NCBI GenBank assembly: GCA_013298695.1
Contig: JAAFIS010000001.1
Span: forward strand, 186,001-250,000
Source of the DNA: Betaproteobacteria bacterium
GTDB lineage: Bacteria > Pseudomonadota > Gammaproteobacteria > Burkholderiales > Casimicrobiaceae
DNA length: 64,000 nt
Direction: 5' to 3'
Position numbers and translations under genes: made by a program. Under the pieces are notes generated by a model. That model was not told where the DNA came from. It did not search any database and worked only from the letters and a program-made list of their open reading frames with translations. This document shows, piece by piece, positions 1-8,603 of the stretch (the first letter of the stretch is position 1; the number at the start of each line of letters is the position of its first letter).

Positions 1-371
1 TCTGCACAACGGATAAATCAAGTTTATGACTTTAACGCCTATTTATATGGGCTTAAGGTTGTATAAAATGAAATATCGAAAATTGCACGAACTATTATGC
101 GCGCCCAATTCGATAGAGCTCATAGCGCGTGAGCTAATGTGAAAATTCAATCGCTGTCATCGCAACTGTCTTGCCCAAATCAACCCGCAGGCGCGAGCCG
201 CGTTGAAAATAAATCAACGATTTCATACACTTAACAACTTGTCACGATTTTGCGCCGGAACTGGCTTGCGTTTGAAGCGGGGATCACTCGGCTTCGATCC
301 ATTTCGTTTCTACGAGCCGCTGCGGCAAAATCTTTAAGTCAAATTCTTGTCACAAACCTGTGGAGGGTTCC
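1..371. other. Non-coding leader region upstream of the TonB-dependent receptor
   Basis: No convincing gene is visible before the receptor start at 372. The stretch is AT-rich and holds one copy of the dispersed paired-palindrome element (35-120). The promoter of the downstream receptor gene probably lies in the remaining 250 bp, but no confident -35/-10 pair was identified. Confidence 0.5.
35..120. repeat. Paired-palindrome element, copy 1
   Basis: The left box ends in GGGC at 49-52 and the right box begins with GCCC at 103, giving an inner spacing of 50 bp. The centre (77/78) reads ATCGAA. It lies upstream of the receptor gene. See the family description in the findings. Confidence 0.75.
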
Positions 372-3098
372 ATGTACGTTAAACAAAAACGGATCGCATT
401 TGCGGTGCTACACGCGGTCGCCGGAATGGCGATTGCTGCTAGCGCATCTGCGCAGACCACTCAGCCTCAAAAGGTTGAGAAAGTTGAAGTCACCGGCTCG
501 AACATTAAGCGGATCGAAGCTGAGTCGGCTAATCCGGTGCAAGTCATCACGCGCCAAGACATTGAGCGCACTGGCGCTGCCACCGTCAATGACGTGTTGC
601 AGCGCATCAGCGGTGCAGGTTACGCAGCCGATGACCGTATCACCAACGGCTTCGCCCCAGGCGGCGGCGCACTCAACCTGCGTGGTTTAGGCTTTAACAG
701 TACGCTGATTTTGATCAACGGACGTCGCCTACCGACCTACCCGTTTGCTCAACAATTCGGCACCTCCCAAGGCTTTAACGACATCAACAGCATCCCGTTG
801 GCAGCTGTTGAGCGTATCGAAGTATTGAAAGACGGCGCATCCGCTATTTACGGCGCTGACGCTGTTGCTGGCGTCGTCAACATTCTGCTCCGCCGCGACT
901 ACACCGGCATGGAAGTTTCTGCAGCGTTCGGTACATCGCAGCGCAGCGACGGTGAAACCTACAACGCAAGCTTTGCTGGCGGCTGGGGCGATCTCGCAAA
1001 AGACCGTTTCAACGTTCTGCTGACCGGCAACATTTCGGGTCGTGACCCGATCGCTGCCAAAGATCGCGACTGGTCGAAAACTGAAGATCTCCGCAATCGC
1101 GGCGGCGCTGATCGCCGTTCCTCATACGGCTACCCCGGCACCATTACCGACTATGAAACAGGTGAAATCGCTTTCGCGGGTGGCGCTTGTGGCCCGACTT
1201 CGCAGCGTGGTGGCTCAAGCGTTCGTGCGGGGTTCTGCCGCTATGATCGTCCGAGCCTCGGCTCGTTGCAGCCGAAGTCTGAAAAAGCGGGCGTTTACAG
1301 CCGCTTGAATTTCGCGATTACACCGGACATCACCGCGTTTGCAGAAGCACTCTTCACGCGTAACAAATTTAAGTCAATTGGCTGGCCTGCAGGCACGACC
1401 GACGACGTCGGTATTGGTACGTTCTACCTGCCCGCTGGCGCACCCAACAACCCGTTCCCGAACGACGCTGATTTGCGCTATCGCTTCTTCGACGTAGGAA
1501 ACCGCGGCGACGACGGCACCACCGACACCACCCGCGCAGTTCTCGGAGTCAAGGGCACCACCGCAGGCTGGGATTGGGAAGGCGCAGCCAACTTCAATCG
1601 CATCAAAATTGACACGTTCGCAACCAACAATACATTGAACTCACGTTTGTTGTGCTTGATGAACCCGCAAGCTGCGGCAAGTTATGCGGCCGGCGGCAAC
1701 CCGCTTGGTTTGGGTACGCTCAATCAAATCTTCGCAGCAAACCCTTCGTATGCTGCCTACTTCCAGCGTGAGCTCGCGAAGTGCGGCGCTGCGTTTGCGC
1801 AGTTCGGCTACTACAACTTCGTTGATCCATCGAAGAACAACGCAGGTGTTGCGGCGTACTTGCGCCACGATTCGCTGCGTCAAGGTCGCTCGAACCTCGA
1901 CGGTTATGATTTCAAAGCCTCGCGCGAGATCATGCAGTTAGCCGGTGGCCCACTTGCGTTCGCGTTCGGTGCTGAAACCCGCAAGGAAAAAGTGTCGGAC
2001 ACGCCTGACATTCAATTGCAAACGGGTGACACGCTCGCGATTAGCGCAGCGCAAGCCTTCGGTTCACGGCGCGTCACCGCTTACTACGGTGAGTTGAATG
2101 CACCGTTGACCAAGTCGCTCGAAGCTAACGTTGCGATCCGCTACGACAAATACTCCGGCAATGGTGACTTTGCGGCAACGTCGCCAAAAGTCGGTTTGCG
2201 TTTCCAGCCAACGTCGCAGCTTCTGTTGCGTGCGACGGCATCGAAAGCGTTCCGTGCGCCATCGTTGTTTGAGACAACGCCTGCACAGCAGACTTCGTTC
2301 TCGTTCGGCATTCGCGACCCGTTGCTCTGTCCAACGGTTGACGAAAATAATCCAAACTGCGGTCTTGATATTCGTCGCGTTCAGTCCGGCAACATCAATT
2401 TGAAAGCTGAGAAATCAACGGCCTACACCGCCGGTATGGTGCTCGAGCCGACGAAGGATCTGTCGCTGTCGTTGGACTTCTGGCAGATTGACCGTAAAGA
2501 CGAAATCACTAGCTTGACCGATCAAGATTTGGTTGATCGCGCGTTCAACAACCCTGCGATCGTCGTTCGCGACACGCAGGGTCGTATCAGCCAGTTGAAT
2601 CAAGTGCCGATCCAGCTTGCGAAAACCAAAGTCAACGGCGTTGATTTCGAGGTTACGCACCGTATGGGTCTTGCCGATGGCAAGCTCACCACGAAGCTTG
2701 GCATGAGCTACGTTGGAACGTTTAAGCAATCCGACCTCGTCACGGGCGAGTTGGTTGAGTTGAACGGTACTTACAACTTGCCACGCTACCGCGGTAACTG
2801 GGACTTCGCGTTCGAGCGCGGTGCTTGGGAATTCTCGGTCGGAGGCTACGGCGTGCATTCGTACGCAGGGTTGAGTTCTTCGCTCAACGATAAAGTCGGC
2901 GCATACGAAGTGTGGAACACATCGTTGACTTACAAAGGTATGAAGAACCTCACCGTTCGCCTTGGCGTTAACAACCTGTTTGATCGCGGAACGCCGTTCA
3001 GCGATGAAACCAGCGGTGCCAATGCAGGCTACAACGTGAGCTTTGCAGAACCTGTCGGCCGCTTCTATACGATCGGCTTGCGCTACCAGTTCCGCTAG
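372..3098 (+). CDS. TonB-dependent outer-membrane receptor
   Basis: This 908-residue protein is an outer-membrane active transporter that takes up a ligand using energy from the TonB-ExbB-ExbD complex. ATG 372 is preferred over GTG 360 because GGAGGG at 362-367 sits just upstream and the protein then begins with a normal signal peptide (about residues 1-28, ending ASAQ). A plug domain follows (the GSNIKRIEAES segment, then RGLGFNSTLILINGRRLP and VERIEVLKDGASAIYGADA), then a long beta-barrel ending in an aromatic-rich strand with terminal Phe-Arg. The GSNIKR-type plug is typical of the large receptors of xanthomonads and caulobacters used for carbohydrates or other organic ligands. The substrate here is unknown. 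The adjacent exbB-exbD-exbD-tonB genes are its likely energisers. Confidence 0.93.
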   Translation: MYVKQKRIAFAVLHAVAGMAIAASASAQTTQPQKVEKVEVTGSNIKRIEAESANPVQVITRQDIERTGAATVNDVLQRISGAGYAADDRITNGFAPGGGALNLRGLGFNSTLILINGRRLPTYPFAQQFGTSQGFNDINSIPLAAVERIEVLKDGASAIYGADAVAGVVNILLRRDYTGMEVSAAFGTSQRSDGETYNASFAGGWGDLAKDRFNVLLTGNISGRDPIAAKDRDWSKTEDLRNRGGADRRSSYGYPGTITDYETGEIAFAGGACGPTSQRGGSSVRAGFCRYDRPSLGSLQPKSEKAGVYSRLNFAITPDITAFAEALFTRNKFKSIGWPAGTTDDVGIGTFYLPAGAPNNPFPNDADLRYRFFDVGNRGDDGTTDTTRAVLGVKGTTAGWDWEGAANFNRIKIDTFATNNTLNSRLLCLMNPQAAASYAAGGNPLGLGTLNQIFAANPSYAAYFQRELAKCGAAFAQFGYYNFVDPSKNNAGVAAYLRHDSLRQGRSNLDGYDFKASREIMQLAGGPLAFAFGAETRKEKVSDTPDIQLQTGDTLAISAAQAFGSRRVTAYYGELNAPLTKSLEANVAIRYDKYSGNGDFAATSPKVGLRFQPTSQLLLRATASKAFRAPSLFETTPAQQTSFSFGIRDPLLCPTVDENNPNCGLDIRRVQSGNINLKAEKSTAYTAGMVLEPTKDLSLSLDFWQIDRKDEITSLTDQDLVDRAFNNPAIVVRDTQGRISQLNQVPIQLAKTKVNGVDFEVTHRMGLADGKLTTKLGMSYVGTFKQSDLVTGELVELNGTYNLPRYRGNWDFAFERGAWEFSVGGYGVHSYAGLSSSLNDKVGAYEVWNTSLTYKGMKNLTVRLGVNNLFDRGTPFSDETSGANAGYNVSFAEPVGRFYTIGLRYQFR

Positions 3099-3104
3099 CA
3101 AAAA

Positions 3105-3160
3105 ACCGGCTTCGGCCGGTCTGAATACAAAACGCGCACCCTGGTGCGCGTTTTGCTTTT
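3105..3160 (+). terminator. Tandem intrinsic terminators after the receptor gene
   Basis: Two hairpins follow the stop codon: a 6-bp stem with a TTCG loop at 3105-3120, then a 12-bp stem (AAAACGCGCACC / GGTGCGCGTTTT, 3129-3154) running into a T-rich tail. The second is A-flanked on the left and T-flanked on the right, so it may act in both directions. Confidence 0.85.
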
Positions 3161-3280
3161 ATTGCATGGCGAGTCGTTTCAACCTGCGCTACAGGGCGCT
3201 AGCGGTTATATTCTCGCCCTTCAAGTGTGGATAGCCCGCACGTCATAATCTAATTAGTTTTTGTTCCAAGGAGTTACCTC

Positions 3281-4153
3281 ATGGGAGTTTTCCAACAGTT
3301 GCGAGCCGGGGTCACGAGCCGCGTACTCGCGGGCGCAGCCGCCGCGATGATTACGATCGCACCGCTTTCAACGGCCATGGCGCAGCCCACCCCTGCACCC
3401 GCAGGAGCCCCCGCTGCTACCGCCGCTCCCGCACCGACGCCAGTCGCTGCACCTGCAGCATCAGCTACCGCACCGAAAAGCGGCACTACCGCCGTTGACA
3501 ATCCGTATGGCCTCAAGGCGATGCTTGAGCATGCCGACGTTGTCACTTGGACGACGTTCACGATCATGGTCATCATGTCGATTGGTACGTGGTACATCAT
3601 GATTTCGAAGCTCGTGGAATTGAGCCGCGTAGCCCGCCAAGCCAAACAGGCTGAACGCGATTTCTGGAGCGCGCCGAATCTGGCGCAAGGCATGGAAGCG
3701 CTTAAAGAGCAAAGCCCATTCCGTTTTGTTGCACAGGCCGGACTCGAAGCAACAAAGAAACATGACGGATTGCTAGCTCACATCGGTTTCTCAGATTGGG
3801 TTACCCAATCCATTCAACGCGCAATCGACAGCGTGCAAAGCAACTTACAAAATGGTCTCGCGTTCCTCGCAACCGTGGGCTCGACTGCGCCGTTCGTAGG
3901 TCTGTTCGGAACGGTTTGGGGCATCTACAACGCGCTGGTAAAAATCGGTGTGTCGGGTCAGGCCTCGATTGACAAAGTGGCAGGTCCGGTCGGCGAAGCG
4001 CTCATCATGACCGCCATCGGTCTCGCGGTTGCGGTGCCTGCGGTGTTGGGATACAACTTTATTGTTCGCCGAAACAAAACTTCGCTCGACAAAATCCGTT
4101 CGTTTGGTTCCGATCTGCACTCAGTGCTGATTGCAACTGGTGCGAAGAAGTAA
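3281..4153 (+). CDS. exbB: ExbB-type proton channel subunit (MotA/TolQ/ExbB family)
   Basis: This inner-membrane subunit of the ExbB-ExbD-TonB motor converts proton motive force into work on outer-membrane receptors. At 290 residues it is longer than classical ExbB because of an N-terminal signal-like segment (ending around residue 35) and an Ala/Pro-rich linker to about residue 70. Three membrane helices follow at about 88-110, 193-215 and 240-262. The last two carry the family signature VGLFGTVWGIYNAL and the EALIMTAIGLAVAVPA segment. A clear AAGGAG ribosome site lies 7 bp before ATG 3281. It is first in a tandem set with two exbD genes and tonB, but a 279-bp structured gap separates it from exbD. 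Confidence 0.94.
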   Translation: MGVFQQLRAGVTSRVLAGAAAAMITIAPLSTAMAQPTPAPAGAPAATAAPAPTPVAAPAASATAPKSGTTAVDNPYGLKAMLEHADVVTWTTFTIMVIMSIGTWYIMISKLVELSRVARQAKQAERDFWSAPNLAQGMEALKEQSPFRFVAQAGLEATKKHDGLLAHIGFSDWVTQSIQRAIDSVQSNLQNGLAFLATVGSTAPFVGLFGTVWGIYNALVKIGVSGQASIDKVAGPVGEALIMTAIGLAVAVPAVLGYNFIVRRNKTSLDKIRSFGSDLHSVLIATGAKK

Positions 4154-4240
4154 TTAACGTCCGTTGGACTGACTAGTGCGCACCTAGCGCTACTAGAACG
4201 CAGCGGATAAGTTCGTCGGAGCACTCGGATCGTTGTATTG

Positions 4241-4301
4241 TCGCGGAGATCGGCCAACATTGGCGCGAGTCTCCCGCGATGAGCGTGAGCCACAAGCTCA
4301 C
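4241..4301 (+). other. Strong hairpins between exbB and exbD
   Basis: An imperfect hairpin of about 16 bp spans 4241-4279: outer arms TCGCGGAGA and TCTCCCGCGA with one bulge, inner arms TCGGCCA and TGGCGCGA with one bulge, and a 4-nt loop. A second hairpin follows (GTGAGC-cacaa-GCTCAC, 4285-4301). Neither has a T-tract, so they look like mRNA processing or stability structures rather than terminators. The rest of the 279-bp gap shows nothing recognisable. Confidence 0.6.
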
Positions 4302-4432
4302 CCGATCAGCCGGAAAGTGAACCTGAGCGTAAACTCAATGTCACACAAGGCAATCGGACCGGTTCGACCTTCGCTTTTTCGAACTTAGCTTACTGCCCTC
4401 TAGCGGTCGGTTCTCCACCAGGAGGAATTTCC

Positions 4433-4864
4433 ATGGGAATGAACGTAGGTTCAGCTTCGGGCGACGAAGACCAAATTAACTCGACCATCAACACTACGCC
4501 GCTAGTCGACGTTATGTTGGTGCTGCTCATCATCTTTCTCATCACAATCCCGGTGGTGACGACTTCGGTGAAACTTGAACTCCCTAAAGAGGAAATTCAG
4601 GTGCGCGTATCGAAACCCGAAAACATCGTGATCTCGGTGAACGCGCAGGGGCAAATGTTTATGTACGACACACCGATTCGAGATATTCGCGATCTCACAG
4701 ATCGGCTCAAAAAGGTTGCACTTATGAAGCCGCAGCCCGAGGTACACATTCGCGGCGATCTCACCGCGACGTACGACGGCGTTGGACGCGTGATCTTCGC
4801 GTGCCGCTCCGCTGGTATCTCGAAAATAGCGTTCCTCACGGAACCGGCGCCGAAAGGAGGCTAA
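4433..4864 (+). CDS. exbD: ExbD-type biopolymer transport protein, first copy
   Basis: This 143-residue partner of ExbB has a short cytoplasmic N-terminus, one membrane helix (about residues 24-44) and a periplasmic domain. The helix starts with NTTPLVDVMLVLLIIF; Asp26 matches the essential proton-carrying aspartate of ExbD. An AGGAGGAATTTCC ribosome site precedes ATG 4433. Its stop is followed 4 bp later by a second exbD, so the two are certainly co-transcribed. Two-exbD systems occur in xanthomonads, where the second copy has a specialised role. Confidence 0.94.
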   Translation: MGMNVGSASGDEDQINSTINTTPLVDVMLVLLIIFLITIPVVTTSVKLELPKEEIQVRVSKPENIVISVNAQGQMFMYDTPIRDIRDLTDRLKKVALMKPQPEVHIRGDLTATYDGVGRVIFACRSAGISKIAFLTEPAPKGG

Positions 4865-4868
4865 GACT

Positions 4869-5294
4869 ATGGGAATGAACGTAGGAAAGTCCGACGGAAG
4901 CGAACCGGAAGTCATGGTGGAGATGAACACCACGCCGTTGATCGACGTGATGCTCGTGCTGCTGATCATGCTCATCATCACAATTCCGATTCAGCTGCAT
5001 TCGGTAAACATGAACATGCCGCCGCCATCGAACATCAAACCGCCGATTGAACCGGAGGTATTAAAGATCGACATTGATCAAAGCAATCAGGTGTTCCTAA
5101 ACGGTGTTGCAGTCGTGGACGCGCAGGAGCTGGAATACAAACTCTCGCTTCTGGCGAAACAGGAAGTACAGCCCGAAATTCATTTGCGACCGAACAAGTC
5201 GGCACGCTATGAGGTGGTCGCACGCGTTATGGCGACGGTCCAGCGCCTTGGGCTCACTAAGATGGGCATCCTCGGTCACGAGCAGTTCTTATAA
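4869..5294 (+). CDS. ExbD-type biopolymer transport protein, second copy
   Basis: This 141-residue ExbD paralogue begins with the same MGMNVG peptide as the preceding copy. It has the membrane helix NTTPLIDVMLVLLIML with the conserved Asp26. The periplasmic part differs substantially from the first copy (about 40% identical by eye), which suggests an old duplication and divided function. It lies between exbD1 and tonB with 4-bp and 14-bp gaps. It may form mixed ExbD dimers within the ExbB pentamer. Confidence 0.93.
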   Translation: MGMNVGKSDGSEPEVMVEMNTTPLIDVMLVLLIMLIITIPIQLHSVNMNMPPPSNIKPPIEPEVLKIDIDQSNQVFLNGVAVVDAQELEYKLSLLAKQEVQPEIHLRPNKSARYEVVARVMATVQRLGLTKMGILGHEQFL

Positions 5295-5308
5295 GGCGAT
5301 GTGACAAG

Positions 5309-6007
5309 ATGGACTACTCATATAAGCCGAATAGCTCAAGCAAGCATATGGTGGCAATTGTCACCGTTGTCGCTCTGCACGCGCTGGTCGTGTGGGCATT
5401 GATGACCGGGCTCGGTAAAAAAATTATTCAAGTGGCGAAAGAAGACATCGTCGCAAAGATCGTTGATTTACCGCCACCGCCACCACCACCGCCGCCACCG
5501 CCGCCTCCACCGCCGCCTCCGCCAACGCCGAATCAGCCGCCGCCACCACCAACTGTTGCGCCGCCCTACGTGCCGCCGGTTGAGGTTGCAGTGCAAGCAC
5601 CTGCTGCGCCATCGATCACAACGACATCTGAACCGCCGGTGAATAGAGAGATCGTGATTGCGCCTCCTGCGCCTATCGCCCCCTCGCCACCGCCGCCAGC
5701 GCCCCCCGCGCCAGCGCGACCACCGGTAACTACGATTTCGCGGTTGCCGAATGGTTGTGCGCCGGATTCGCCGCCGACTCGCGACATGAACAAAGCTGGT
5801 ATTGAACGGGTTGACGGCGCAATTCTCGCAACCGTAAACCCCGACGGCTCGGTCTCAAACATTCGCGTGAAAGACGTCAATCCGGGCAATATGCGTAACC
5901 CGATTTTGCGCACTTTCCAAGGCGCGTTGAGTTCAGGTTCTTGCAAAATCCAATCGAACGGTGATCGCTTCGAAGTGGAGATTCCGTTTCTCATGAAGCT
6001 CGACTAG
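5309..6007 (+). CDS. tonB: TonB energy-transducing protein with an uninterrupted polyproline stretch
   Basis: This 232-residue protein has one N-terminal membrane helix (about residues 11-33), a long Pro-rich periplasmic spacer and a C-terminal domain (about 150-232) that should contact the TonB box of receptors. The spacer starts with 18 consecutive prolines (codons 5471-5524), followed by more Pro-rich blocks. The C-terminal region (ATVNPDGSVSNIRVKDV) resembles TonB family folds. It is the last gene of the exbB-exbD-exbD-tonB set and is followed by an intrinsic terminator. Translation through the proline run probably needs EF-P. Confidence 0.92.
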   Translation: MDYSYKPNSSSKHMVAIVTVVALHALVVWALMTGLGKKIIQVAKEDIVAKIVDLPPPPPPPPPPPPPPPPPPTPNQPPPPPTVAPPYVPPVEVAVQAPAAPSITTTSEPPVNREIVIAPPAPIAPSPPPPAPPAPARPPVTTISRLPNGCAPDSPPTRDMNKAGIERVDGAILATVNPDGSVSNIRVKDVNPGNMRNPILRTFQGALSSGSCKIQSNGDRFEVEIPFLMKLD

Positions 6008-6027
6008 TCGGCGCTTGAAACTGGAAT

Positions 6028-6064
6028 GGCCCCAGCGCTCCGAAACGAGCCTGGGGCCTTTTGT
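6028..6064 (+). terminator. Intrinsic terminator of the tonB operon
   Basis: The stem GGCCCCAG (6028-6035) pairs with CTGGGGCC (6051-6058) and is followed by TTTTGTTTT. Confidence 0.88.
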
Positions 6065-6114
6065 TTTCTGAGAAGCCAAATGCCACTCGGAAAAGAATAG
6101 CCTTTTTCTATAGC

Positions 6115-6200
6115 ACGCCCATTTCTTTGGGGTAGAAGAGAATAAAAATATTGTTTTGATAAATAATAAATAATCGACTAGCGCCCAAGAAAATAGCAGT
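6115..6200. repeat. Paired-palindrome element, copy 2
   Basis: The left box ends in GGGG at 6129-6132 and the right box begins with GCCC at 6183 (inner spacing 50). The centre reads TTTGAT at 6155-6160. It lies between the tonB terminator and the first ABC permease in a markedly AT-rich gap. Confidence 0.7.
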
Positions 6201-6270
6201 CGTAATTAAAAAGCCAATTTGCAACATGATCAATGCGCCCTTACGCAGTCGCCGTGGATAATCGAGTCCT

Positions 6271-7425
6271 GTGCTGTTTCGTCTCATCCTAAAAAACATC
6301 TTTCGCGCCCGTTTGCGCAGTGCGCTGACGCTGCTCGGCCTCGTCATTGCCGTGATCGCCTTCGGGCTGCTGCGCACCGTCGTAGACGCTTGGTACGCGG
6401 GCTCCGACGCCGCGTCAGCTAATCGCTTGATTACTCGGAACGCCATTTCCTTGACGTTCACGCTGCCGACGTACTACCGCGAGCGAGTTAAAGGCATCGA
6501 CGGCGTTCAAAAAATTTCGATGAGCAATTGGTTCGGCGGCATTTATCAAGAACCGAAAAACTTCTTCCCGCAATTCGCAGTGACGTTGCCGTCGCATTTT
6601 GAGATATATCCCGAATACGTGCTGCCGCCAGAGCAAATGGAGGCGATGCTGCGTGATCGCACCGGAACCATTGTTGGTCGCGCCATTGCCGATCAATACG
6701 GGTGGAAGCTTGGCGACCGCATCCCCATTCAAGGCACGATTTACCCCGGCACGTGGGAATTTACGGTGCGCGGAATCTATGAGGGGCGCGACGAGGGAAC
6801 GCTCACACGGCAACTCTATTTTCATTGGGACTACTTAAACGAACGACTGAAGCAATCGTTTCCGCGCGCTGCTGATCGAACCGGCGTGCTGGTCGTCGCC
6901 ATCAACGACGCGCAACGCTCCGCCGAAATTTCGCAAACGATTGACGCCGAATTTAAGAACTCTCTCGCTGAGACATTGACCGAAACCGAAAAGGCATTTC
7001 AGCTCGGTTTCGTCGCGCAATCGGAAGCGATTATTGCGGCGATTCGCGTGGTGAGTTTTGTGGTGATCATCATCATTTTGGCCGTGGTTGCGAACACGAT
7101 GGCGATGGCCGCACGCGAGCGCACCAGCGAATATGCGACGCTCAAGGCGTTGGGCTTTCCGCCCTCGTTTGTGTCGCAGCTCGTGCTTGGAGAATCGCTC
7201 GCGATCACGTTGCTCGGCGGAATTCTGGGTGTGCTGTTGTCGATTCCGGTTGCCGGTGCGTTCAAAGGCTTGGTCGGCGCAATTTTCCCTGTGTTTCGTA
7301 TTTCAGAGGCGACATTTGCCTGGCAATTCGCGGCGATGGTGATCGTCGGTTTGCTCGCCGCGATTGTGCCGGCGGTGCGCAGCGCCCGGATCAAAATCGT
7401 CGATGGCTTGCGCCACGTTGCATGA
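6271..7425 (+). CDS. ABC transporter permease, FtsX/MacB type (first of a pair)
   Basis: This 384-residue inner-membrane protein has the MacB/LolCE layout: an N-terminal helix (about 15-36), a large periplasmic domain (about 40-255), and three C-terminal helices (about 258-285, 303-330, 343-368). The typical segment MAAARERTSEYATLKALGFPPSFV contacts the ATPase. It starts with GTG 6271; no strong ribosome site is visible. Its stop overlaps the start of the second permease (ATGA), so the pair is translationally coupled and probably forms a heterodimer. Family members export lipoproteins, peptides or drugs, or work mechanically on the envelope. The needed ATPase is not in this window. Confidence 0.9.
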   Translation: MLFRLILKNIFRARLRSALTLLGLVIAVIAFGLLRTVVDAWYAGSDAASANRLITRNAISLTFTLPTYYRERVKGIDGVQKISMSNWFGGIYQEPKNFFPQFAVTLPSHFEIYPEYVLPPEQMEAMLRDRTGTIVGRAIADQYGWKLGDRIPIQGTIYPGTWEFTVRGIYEGRDEGTLTRQLYFHWDYLNERLKQSFPRAADRTGVLVVAINDAQRSAEISQTIDAEFKNSLAETLTETEKAFQLGFVAQSEAIIAAIRVVSFVVIIIILAVVANTMAMAARERTSEYATLKALGFPPSFVSQLVLGESLAITLLGGILGVLLSIPVAGAFKGLVGAIFPVFRISEATFAWQFAAMVIVGLLAAIVPAVRSARIKIVDGLRHVA

Positions 7426-8588
7426 AAATTCCGTTCACCTACATTGCCAGAAACCTTTGGAATCGCAGGCTTACCACGGCGCTAACAGCGGGCGGCATGG
7501 CGCTCGTTGTGTTCGTGTTTGCTGCGGTATTGATGCTCGACGCGGGTCTCAAGAAAACGCTCGTTGGCACCGGCAGTTGGGATAACGCGATTCTTTTGCG
7601 GCAGGGCGCTCAAACCGAGATTCAAAGCGGAGTTTCGCGCGACCAAGCGAGTTTGGTGGAAACCTTACCGGAGGTGTCGCGAGACTCCTCTGGTAATCCG
7701 CTGTCTTCAAAAGAAATTGTGGTGTTGATCGGCGCGCCGAAAAAAGGCGACACCAAACCGCAAAACGTAATCGTTCGCGGCATGTCGCCCAACGGCATCT
7801 TGCTTCGGCCGCAGGCAAAGTTAATCGAGGGCCGGTGGATGCAACCCGGTGCCAGTGAAATCGTAGTTGGCAAATCGGTGAACGCGGGCTTCGCCAACAT
7901 GGAGATTGGCGACAGCATCCGTTTTGCGGCGCGCGACTGGCGCATCGTGGGCGTGTTTGACGGGCAATCTTCAGGATTTGATTCTGAAGCGTGGGGCGAT
8001 GTCGAACAACTTAGCCAAGCGTTTCGACGCGTCGCCTATTCATCAATGATCGTGCGAATGGTGGATCCTGGCGCATTGGAGCGGATCCAAAAATCAATCG
8101 AGGGCGATGTGCGATTAAAGCTCGACGTAAAAGCAGAGCCCGCGTTTTACGAAGAACAAAGCAAAGCGCTTTCGACCTTCCTATCCATTCTTGGATTAAC
8201 GTTGTCAATTATTTTTTCAATCGGCGCAATCATCGGGGCAGCGATCACGATGTACTCTGCGGTTGCCAGTCGCATCGGAGAAATTGGAACCCTGCGGGCG
8301 CTGGGGTTCCGACGTGCGTCGATACTCGTGGCATTCTTGGGTGAATCGATGTTGCTGGCAATGGTGGGCGGATTAGTAGGCCTCCTTGCGGCATCGTTTC
8401 TCCAGCTCTTCACGGTGAGCACGCTTAACTTCGCATCGTTCTCGCAGCTCGCGTTTGGCTTCCATCTCACGCCGATCATCGTTGTTCAATCGCTTGTTTT
8501 CGCCTTGGTGATGGGCGTTATCGGCGGTTTTCTGCCTAGTTTCAAAGCTGCGCGAATGGAAATTGTCGACTCGCTTCGCGCCGGATAA
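7422..8588 (+). CDS. ABC transporter permease, FtsX/MacB type (second of a pair)
   Basis: This 388-residue paralogue of the preceding permease has the same layout: helix near the N-terminus (about 18-40), periplasmic domain, then three C-terminal helices (about 258-285, 305-335, 350-375) with the coupling segment SRIGEIGTLRALGFRRASIL. ATG 7422 overlaps the upstream stop codon by 4 bp. An aldolase gene begins 15 bp downstream, so the three genes probably form one transcript. The substrate cannot be told from sequence. Confidence 0.9.
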   Translation: MKIPFTYIARNLWNRRLTTALTAGGMALVVFVFAAVLMLDAGLKKTLVGTGSWDNAILLRQGAQTEIQSGVSRDQASLVETLPEVSRDSSGNPLSSKEIVVLIGAPKKGDTKPQNVIVRGMSPNGILLRPQAKLIEGRWMQPGASEIVVGKSVNAGFANMEIGDSIRFAARDWRIVGVFDGQSSGFDSEAWGDVEQLSQAFRRVAYSSMIVRMVDPGALERIQKSIEGDVRLKLDVKAEPAFYEEQSKALSTFLSILGLTLSIIFSIGAIIGAAITMYSAVASRIGEIGTLRALGFRRASILVAFLGESMLLAMVGGLVGLLAASFLQLFTVSTLNFASFSQLAFGFHLTPIIVVQSLVFALVMGVIGGFLPSFKAARMEIVDSLRAG

Positions 8589-8603
8589 CCAAGAATTTAG
8601 ATC

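Noticed and set aside
2415-3101. 228-codon open frame on the minus strand inside the receptor gene
   Set aside because: Shadow of the real receptor frame; no ribosome site and no recognisable protein content.
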